17,245 nucleotides of DNA from NCBI GenBank assembly GCA_937900425.1, contig CALCDT010000385.1, positions 1-17,245 on the forward strand, read 5' to 3'. Positions within the stretch are counted from its first letter, which is position 1. Each line of letters starts with the position of its first letter. Shown piece by piece: positions 1-5,305 of this stretch. The notes under the pieces were generated by a model. The model was not told where the DNA came from. It saw nothing but the letters and a program-made list of their open reading frames with translations, and did not search any database. The position numbers and the translations under genes were made by a program. The DNA comes from an uncultured Alphaproteobacteria bacterium (GTDB lineage: Bacteria > Pseudomonadota > Alphaproteobacteria > Rhizobiales > Pleomorphomonadaceae).

Positions 1-2
1 CG

Positions 3-944
3 CCGCCGCCGGCTTCCACCGGCTTCCCGGTCGAGGCGACCGCCGAGCCGCAATCCCGGCCGCTGTCGATGCGCGCGGTCGCCGAACCGCTGCCGCCCCC
101 GGCCGAGCCTGCGCCGGCGCCACTGCCGCGCGCCCTGTCCGCCGGCCTCGAGCAGGAGGTGATCGAGAGCATCCGCACCGAGCGGCTCGAAATCCACCTG
201 CAGCCGATCGTCGCCCTGCCCCAGCGCAAGGTGCGGATCTACGAGGCGCTGGTGATGCTGCGCACCCGCGGCGGCGACATGCTGGGCGACGGCGAGCTGC
301 GCCGCCTCGCCGAGACCGCCCGCATCGCCCCGCGGGTCGACACCTTCGTCGTGGTGCGGGCCTTCCAGATCCTGAAGCGCCTCAACACCCGCAACCGCGA
401 CGTCGGCATGCTGGTGCGCCTGTCGATGGCGAGCCTCGTCGACAACGCCTTCTTCCGCGAGTTCCAGGGCTTCGTGGCGCAGAACAGGTCGCTCGCCGAG
501 ATCGTCACCTTTGAATTCTCGGCCGAGGACGTCCGCCAGATCGGGCCGATCGAGCAGGAGAGCCTCGAGGCGATCGCCGAGCTCGGCTACCGCTTCTCGA
601 TCGGCGGCCTCGCCGATCTCCGGCTCGACTTCCAGTCGCTGTCGCAGCGCGGCTTCCGCTACGCCCGCGTCACCGCCGACGGCCTGCTCGGACGGGCCGG
701 ATCGCAGCCGCTGCGCGGCGACATCCACCCGATCGACCTCGCCGGCCACCTCGCCCGCAAGGGCATCGAACTCGTGGTCGACGGCGTCGAGAGCGAGGCC
801 CAGGTGCTCGACCTGCTAGACTACGAGATCCGCCTCGCCCAGGGCAACCTGTTCTCCGCCCCGCGGCTGGTGCGGCCCGAAGCGATGCAGACCGCCACCG
901 CCCAGCCCGACGCCGCCCGCGCCCCGGCCCGCGCCGCGCGCTGA
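3..944 (+). CDS. EAL-domain protein, 5' partial, probably catalytically dead
   Basis: The reading frame is open to the left edge of the window, so the true start lies outside. The ATG at 69 is only an internal Met. The visible N-terminal part is a Pro/Ala-rich linker (about 20 residues after Met-69), followed by one EAL domain. Counting from that Met, the EAL signature is intact (Glu59-Ala-Leu), as are the late GVES and QGNLFS motifs. Several catalytic positions are changed. The usual Asn of the NLS motif is Arg117 (VRLS). The paired Asp of DDFG is replaced by Gly residues (SIGGLADL). The conserved Lys after it is missing. Active EAL enzymes hydrolyse c-di-GMP with these residues, so this protein is probably a c-di-GMP receptor or scaffold. 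The linker-plus-degenerate-EAL layout recalls TipF-like flagellar proteins of alphaproteobacteria, but that is only a suggestion because the N-terminus is not visible. Confidence 0.88.
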   Translation, partial: PPPASTGFPVEATAEPQSRPLSMRAVAEPLPPPAEPAPAPLPRALSAGLEQEVIESIRTERLEIHLQPIVALPQRKVRIYEALVMLRTRGGDMLGDGELRRLAETARIAPRVDTFVVVRAFQILKRLNTRNRDVGMLVRLSMASLVDNAFFREFQGFVAQNRSLAEIVTFEFSAEDVRQIGPIEQESLEAIAELGYRFSIGGLADLRLDFQSLSQRGFRYARVTADGLLGRAGSQPLRGDIHPIDLAGHLARKGIELVVDGVESEAQVLDLLDYEIRLAQGNLFSAPRLVRPEAMQTATAQPDAARAPARAAR

Positions 945-951
945 CGATAGG

Positions 952-978
952 CGCCGCCGCGCGGGGCGGCGGTCGTTT
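952..978 (+). terminator. Probable intrinsic terminator of the EAL gene
   Basis: A 7-bp GC stem (952-958 with 965-971, loop 959-964) begins 8 nt after the EAL stop codon and is followed by GTCGTTT. The T-tract is weak. It lies in the 37-nt gap between two convergent genes. The minus-strand side has no T-run, so it most likely serves the + strand gene. Confidence 0.5.
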
Positions 979-981
979 CGC

Positions 982-2325
982 TCAGCTCGACGTCGGGCCG
1001 ACCGTCACAACCGTCAGCGGCGTCGACAGCAGCCGCTTCGCCACCCGGCGCAGGTCGTCGAGCGTCACCGCCTCGATCAGGGCGTTGCGGGTGTCGAAAT
1101 AGTCGATCGGCATCCCGTCGAGCTGCAACCCGACGAGCTGGGCGGCGATCTTGGCCGAGGAATCGAAGCGCAGGGCGTAGGAGCCGACGAGATACTTCTT
1201 CGTCGCCGCGAGTTCCTGCTCGCTCGGCCCCGCCTCGGCCATCTTGCGGATCTCGGCGGTCATCAGTTCGACCACCTCGCCGGCCTTGTCGGCCCGCGTC
1301 GCCGTGCCGGCGAGGAACAGGCCGGCATGGTCGAGCGGCACCATCGCGCTCCAGGTCGAATAGGCGAGGCCGCGCTTCTCGCGGATCTCGGTGTAGAGCC
1401 GAGAGGAGAAGGTGCCGCCGCCGAGGATCTCGTTGAGCACGTAGGCCGGGATGTAGTCCGGGTCCTGGCGCAGCAGCCCGCCGGTGCCGATGCGGATCAC
1501 CGTCTGCGGATTGGGCAGCGCCTCGCTGGCGGTGTCGCCGAATGTCGGCGCGGCTTCGGGCACCTCCACCAGCTTCGCCGTCTCCGGCAGGCCGGCGAAA
1601 GCCTTGTCGACCAGCGGACCGAGATCGGCCGCCGAAACCGCCCCGACGACGCCGATGACGAGGTTCGATCGGGCGAAGGTGGCCTCGCGGTAGGCGACGA
1701 TGTCGTCGCGGGTGATCTCGGCCATCGTCTCGGGCGTGCCCTCGACAGGGCGGGCGTAGGGATGGTCGCCGAAGACGAGGCGGCTGAAGGTGCGGGTCGC
1801 GATCTCTTCCGGGTCGGTGGCGTTCCGGCGCAGCGACGAGAGCAGTTGCGCCCGCATCCGCTCGATGGCGTCTGCATCGAAACGCGGCTCGTTGAGCGCG
1901 AGGGCGAGCAGGTCGAAGGCCTGCTCGCGCCGGTCGGCCAGCGTGCCGAGGTGGCCGGAGAAGGCGTCGCGGCCGGCATCGAAGGACAGCCGCACCGCGG
2001 TCTCGTCGAGCCGGCGCTGGAAGGTCGGCCCGTCCATGTCGCCGGCGCCCTCGTCGAGCAGCGTCGACAGCAGGCTGGCGACGCCGGGGCGCCCGGCCGG
2101 ATCCTGGCTCGCGCCGCCGCGGAAGGCGAAGTCCATCGCGATCAGCGGCACGGTGTGGTCCTCCACCAGCCAGACCTCGATGCCGGCGGGCGTCGTCACC
2201 CGCTGCACCGTGGTCGCCTGCGCCGTGCCGGCGAGGAGGAGGACGGCGGCGAGCAGCGTCAGCAGGCGCAGGGCGAGCGGCGCGAGGCGCGGGGAGAGCG
2301 AAGAGCGGACGGCGAGGGCGGGCAT
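982..2325 (-). CDS. M16-family peptidase homologue, non-catalytic (Arg/Tyr) subunit
   Basis: This is a 447-aa pitrilysin-like protein with a signal peptide (hydrophobic residues about 17-33, likely cleavage after Ala-Gln-Ala at 35-37), so it is probably periplasmic. The zinc motif HxxEH is absent: the aligned positions read Ser84-Leu-Leu-Ser87-Thr88. It does carry the substrate-binding pair Arg315 and Tyr322 (IREKRGLAY), seven residues apart as in pitrilysin. It therefore looks like the non-catalytic half of a heterodimeric M16 peptidase whose zinc half is the gene just upstream. The start was chosen at the ATG at 2325, because GGAGG (2337-2333) sits 7 nt before it and the signal peptide follows directly. 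The frame stays open to a GTG at 2388, which would add 21 residues but has no good ribosome-binding site. With the 2325 start the gap to the upstream stop codon is 70 nt, so the two are very likely co-transcribed. Confidence 0.92.
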   Translation of the reverse strand: MPALAVRSSLSPRLAPLALRLLTLLAAVLLLAGTAQATTVQRVTTPAGIEVWLVEDHTVPLIAMDFAFRGGASQDPAGRPGVASLLSTLLDEGAGDMDGPTFQRRLDETAVRLSFDAGRDAFSGHLGTLADRREQAFDLLALALNEPRFDADAIERMRAQLLSSLRRNATDPEEIATRTFSRLVFGDHPYARPVEGTPETMAEITRDDIVAYREATFARSNLVIGVVGAVSAADLGPLVDKAFAGLPETAKLVEVPEAAPTFGDTASEALPNPQTVIRIGTGGLLRQDPDYIPAYVLNEILGGGTFSSRLYTEIREKRGLAYSTWSAMVPLDHAGLFLAGTATRADKAGEVVELMTAEIRKMAEAGPSEQELAATKKYLVGSYALRFDSSAKIAAQLVGLQLDGMPIDYFDTRNALIEAVTLDDLRRVAKRLLSTPLTVVTVGPTSS

Positions 2326-2332
2326 CGGGCGG

Positions 2333-2337
2333 CCTCC
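2333..2337 (-). promoter_or_regulatory. Ribosome-binding site deciding the start of the M16 R/Y subunit
   Basis: On the minus strand GGAGG stands 7 nt before the ATG at 2325. The two more upstream possible starts (GTG 2388 and ATG 2358) have no comparable site. This favours a 447-aa product over a 468-aa one. Confidence 0.75.
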
Positions 2338-2395
2338 GGAAAAGCGGGACGACGGCATGGGGACGGCGGCGTGGCGAGAGCGGAGCACGGCCGGA

Positions 2396-3769
2396 TCAGC
2401 CGCGCAGGTCCGCGGGAACGCGCAGGTAGCCGGTGACGGAGCGCGCCGGATCGAGGCGTCCGGCCGCCGCGTTCACCGCCTCCGCCGTCACCGCCTCGAT
2501 CCGCGCCGGCCATTGCTGGACGTCCTCGACCGTCTGACCTATGGCGAGGGCGGAGCCGAAGATCCGGGCCAGCGTCGCCTGGTTGTCCTGGGCGTAGATC
2601 GCCCCGGCGAGCAGGCGCTGTCCGGCCCGGACCACCTCGTCGGCGCCGACGCCGCTCTTCGCCGTCTCGGCGAGCACGTCGAGGATGGCGCCGCGCAGAG
2701 TCTCGAGAGTGACGCCCGGCGCCGGCACCGCATAGACGGTGAAGCTGGCATCCCCCCGCGACGAGCCGCGATAGTAGGCGCCGGCGGCGGTGGCGACCTT
2801 CTTCTCGACGACGAGCTGGCGGTAGAGCCGGCTGCTGCTGCCGCCGCCGAGCACCTCGGAGAGCACGTCGAGCGCCTCGGAGGTTCCGGGCTCGCCGGTC
2901 GTCACCGACGGCACCACCCATTTGAGGAGGATGTTCTCCTCCTTGACGCGCGGGTCGGCGAATTCGACGAAGCGCGGCGTCTCGATCAGGCCGGGCCGTG
3001 GATGCTCCGGGCGGACCGGCTCGACCCGCCGCGGCAGCTTGCCGTAGGTCGCCTCGGCGAGCGCCCTGACCTCGTCCGGCTCGACGTCGCCGGCGACGAC
3101 GAGGATGGCGTTGTTGGGCGTGTAGTAGCGGTCGTAGAAGGCGATGGCGTCCTCGCGGTCGAGGCCCTCCATGTCCTCGCGCCAGCCGATGATCGGCACG
3201 CCGTAGGGGTGCTGGAGGTAGAGCACCGCGTCCATCGACGTCGACAGGATCGCCGAGGGCTCGTTGTCGAGCCGCATCGACCGCTCTTCGAGGATCACCT
3301 GGCGCTCCGGCAGCACCTTGTCGTCGGTGAGGCGGAGGTTGGCCATGCGGTCGGCCTCGAACTCCATCATCAGGCCGAGGTGTTCCTTGGCGACGCGCTG
3401 GAAATATGCGGTGTAGTCGCTGGCGGTGAAGGCGTTCTCGTTGCCGCCGTTGTCGGCGATCACCTTGGAGAACTCACCCTCCGGATGGGCTTCGGTGCCC
3501 TTGAACATCAGGTGTTCGAGAAAATGGGCGATGCCGGTCTTGCCCGGCGTCTCGTCCATGGCGCCGACCTTGTACCAGACCATGTGGGTGACGACCGGGG
3601 CGCGGTGGTCGGGGATCACCACCGCCTCGAGGCCGTTGGCGAGGGTGAAGGTCGAAACGTTCGGCCCGATCACCGGCGGAGCGGGCCGCGCCTCCTCGGC
3701 GAAGGCGGGCGCGGCGGCGAGCGCGGCGGCGAGGCCGATGGCGGCGACGGTCGTTGCGGTTCGGATCAT
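2396..3769 (-). CDS. M16-family zinc peptidase, catalytic subunit
   Basis: This is a 457-aa pitrilysin/insulinase-family protein. It has a signal peptide (residues 1-24, Ala-Phe-Ala before Glu25), so it is probably periplasmic. The inverted zinc motif is His82-Phe-Leu-Glu85-His86, and the third zinc ligand is Glu162, 76 residues after His86 as the family requires. The second M16 domain retains the fold (GGGSSSRLYRQL) but lacks the Arg/Tyr pair: the aligned positions are Val and Thr. The neighbouring gene supplies that pair. The start at 3769 was chosen because it puts the signal peptide at the N-terminus. The open frame runs to 3925, but the extra 52 residues are Pro/Arg-rich and unlike a secreted N-terminus. 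A weak AGGA lies upstream. Substrates cannot be told from sequence. Confidence 0.94.
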   Translation of the reverse strand: MIRTATTVAAIGLAAALAAAPAFAEEARPAPPVIGPNVSTFTLANGLEAVVIPDHRAPVVTHMVWYKVGAMDETPGKTGIAHFLEHLMFKGTEAHPEGEFSKVIADNGGNENAFTASDYTAYFQRVAKEHLGLMMEFEADRMANLRLTDDKVLPERQVILEERSMRLDNEPSAILSTSMDAVLYLQHPYGVPIIGWREDMEGLDREDAIAFYDRYYTPNNAILVVAGDVEPDEVRALAEATYGKLPRRVEPVRPEHPRPGLIETPRFVEFADPRVKEENILLKWVVPSVTTGEPGTSEALDVLSEVLGGGSSSRLYRQLVVEKKVATAAGAYYRGSSRGDASFTVYAVPAPGVTLETLRGAILDVLAETAKSGVGADEVVRAGQRLLAGAIYAQDNQATLARIFGSALAIGQTVEDVQQWPARIEAVTAEAVNAAAGRLDPARSVTGYLRVPADLRG

Positions 3770-3979
3770 CGGGTCGGATCTCGTCCTGTTGCGGGCGGCG
3801 GGCGGGCGGCGGCGGCCCGGCTCGGCGGCGGCCATCCGACGACACGTTTGCGGCGATATGGGGGTGACGAACGGGCGGCTCCAGAGTGAAGGCGCGCACG
3901 ACGGCGCCGGAGCGGGCGACCTCACGAACTTGTCAGCGGCCGTCCCGGCCCGTGGCGCCGGCCGCCGCGGCCGGAATCG

Positions 3980-4004
3980 AAAGGCCGCGGACGTGCCGCG
4001 GCCT
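3980..4004 (-). terminator. Probable intrinsic terminator after the lipoprotein gene
   Basis: There is a perfect 9-bp stem, AGGCCGCGG (3982-3990) with CCGCGGCCT (3996-4004), and a 5-nt loop. It lies about 48 nt downstream of the lipoprotein stop. On the minus strand the stem runs into TTTCGATTCC, a short T-tract typical of GC-rich genomes. If it works, the M16 pair needs its own promoter between 3770 and 3980. I could not identify one there. Confidence 0.45.
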
Positions 4005-4051
4005 CGCCGGATGCCGGAGGGACCCCTTCGAAAGACGCCGAGTCCCCAGCT

Positions 4052-4720
4052 TCAGAACCAGTCGAACCAGCCCTTGCCGCTCGACGCCTGCTCGTCCTCG
4101 CTCGGCACCGCGACCGGATACTGGTCGGCGGGCTGGAGATAGGTCGTCGGCGGGGCGACGAGACGCCGGCGGACCGGCTGGCCGTTCGCGTCGTAAAGTT
4201 CGGCGTTGCCCGCGCCGCCGCCGCCACCGCCCCGCAGGGCTTCCATGCGGGCGAGCTTGGTCGAGGGCACCGGCTTGGAGGGATCGCGCGCGGTCATGCG
4301 CTGATAGGCCGAGGTCGGCGCCGGTCCGCTCCCGAGCGGCAGGTCGGGCATGTCGCTGTTGGCGACGTAGCCGCTTTCGGACTGGCCGCGCCTCGCTGCA
4401 TCGCGCAGCCGCGCGGCGCGCTGAACATCCGGATCGACGGGCCAGTCGGACATCTGGGCGACGTTCGACGCGTCGTCCGGCGCCGGCAGCGCGGCGGTCG
4501 AGGACGGCATCACCAGCGGCGCCCGCGGCTGGTAGTTCACGGTCGGCTTGTCGTCCTCGACGGCACCGAGGCCGGCGAGGATGTCCTTGCCGAGCGAGCC
4601 TGCCGCCGGCGGGGCGTTGGGATCGGTCTCGTCGGTGAAGGTCTGGGTCACCGAACAGGCGCCGAGGGCGAGCGACGCCGCCAGGACCACACCGATCGAC
4701 CGAAGCTTGTCTCGCGTCAT
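4052..4720 (-). CDS. Conserved-type lipoprotein of unknown function
   Basis: This is a 222-aa protein with a textbook lipoprotein signal: positively charged N-terminus, hydrophobic segment 9-19, and lipobox Leu19-Gly-Ala-Cys22. Cys22 would be lipidated by Lgt and the signal cleaved by LspA, which is encoded directly upstream. The mature part is low in secondary-structure cues and rich in Pro, Ala and Asp. It has a run of six Gly near residues 164-169 and ends in Gly-Trp-Phe-Asp-Trp-Phe. I recognise no enzymatic motif. Residue 23 is Ser, so there is no Asp+2 inner-membrane retention signal, but the Lol sorting rule is not secure in alphaproteobacteria. The ATG at 4720 has a modest GGAAACGAG upstream. 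Location between lspA and the M16 pair suggests an envelope role, nothing more precise. Confidence 0.87.
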   Translation of the reverse strand: MTRDKLRSIGVVLAASLALGACSVTQTFTDETDPNAPPAAGSLGKDILAGLGAVEDDKPTVNYQPRAPLVMPSSTAALPAPDDASNVAQMSDWPVDPDVQRAARLRDAARRGQSESGYVANSDMPDLPLGSGPAPTSAYQRMTARDPSKPVPSTKLARMEALRGGGGGGAGNAELYDANGQPVRRRLVAPPTTYLQPADQYPVAVPSEDEQASSGKGWFDWF

Positions 4721-4737
4721 GCTCGTTTCCGAATTCG

Positions 4738-4776
4738 CCCGTTCACGGGATGGCGTCCGCCGGCGTCACGGACGCC
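4738..4776 (-). other. Two adjacent hairpins in the lspA-lipoprotein gap
   Basis: The 74-nt gap between the lspA stop and the lipoprotein start holds two inverted repeats. One has an 8-bp stem (GGCGTCCG 4752-4759 with CGGACGCC 4769-4776, loop 9 nt). The other is a small one, CCCGT-TC-ACGGG (4738-4749). Neither is followed by a T-tract on the minus strand, so they are not classical terminators. They could stabilise or punctuate the mRNA. Confidence 0.4.
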
Positions 4777-4794
4777 GCGGATCGGCTGTTCGGC

Positions 4795-5301
4795 CTATTC
4801 GCTCTTTGCGGCATCCTCGTGGCCCGCCACCAGCGAGTCATACAGGAGCAGGCCGACCCCCGCAACGATCCAGCAGTCGGCGAGGTTGAACACGTACCAG
4901 CTGTAGCCGAAGGCGTGGAGGTGGACGAAGTCGACCACCGCCCCGAAGCGGACCCGGTCGATGGTGTTGCCGATCGCCCCGCCGACGATGAGGCCGAGGC
5001 CGGCCGCGGCGGCGAAGCTGTCGGTCTTCGTCATCCAGCGGCCGAGGAAGGCGATGGCCGCCAGCGACACCGTCACCAGCAGCCAGCGGCCGAGATCGGC
5101 CTCCTGCTGGAACAGGCCGTAGGAGATGCCCTGGTTCCAGGCCAGCACGAAGTCCATGAACGGCGTGATCACCCGCCGCTCGCCGTAGGCGACGAGATCG
5201 TCGGCGAGGATCATCGCCTTCGAGATCTGGTCGGCGAGGCAGCCGAGGACGACGAGGACGACGCCGAGCACGACGGGCCGCCCCCCGGACCGATGCGCCA
5301 T
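4795..5301 (-). CDS. lspA: Lipoprotein signal peptidase (signal peptidase II)
   Basis: This is a 168-aa inner-membrane aspartyl protease, of usual length for the family, that removes signal peptides from diacylglyceryl-modified prolipoproteins. Hydrophobic stretches fit four membrane helices (about 9-24, 73-90, 97-112 and 138-156). The conserved Asp24 (ADQISK), the GNTIDR motif (111-116) with VVDF, and FNLAD (138-142) are all present. Asp124 and Asp142 are the catalytic pair. The start at 5301 is clear from the Met preceding the first helix. The open frame extends to 5535, but only through ileS coding sequence. The gap to the ileS stop is 4 nt, so translation is probably coupled to ileS. The ileS-lspA order is widespread in proteobacteria, and the next gene encodes a likely LspA substrate. 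Confidence 0.96.
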   Translation of the reverse strand: MAHRSGGRPVVLGVVLVVLGCLADQISKAMILADDLVAYGERRVITPFMDFVLAWNQGISYGLFQQEADLGRWLLVTVSLAAIAFLGRWMTKTDSFAAAAGLGLIVGGAIGNTIDRVRFGAVVDFVHLHAFGYSWYVFNLADCWIVAGVGLLLYDSLVAGHEDAAKSE

Positions 5302-5305
5302 CGCC

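Noticed and set aside
1327..3889. Long open frames on the + strand across the M16 genes (369 and 699 aa)
   Set aside because: They are antisense to two well-supported peptidase genes, are rich in Arg, Gly and Ala, and show no family motif. Long antisense frames are expected at this GC content.
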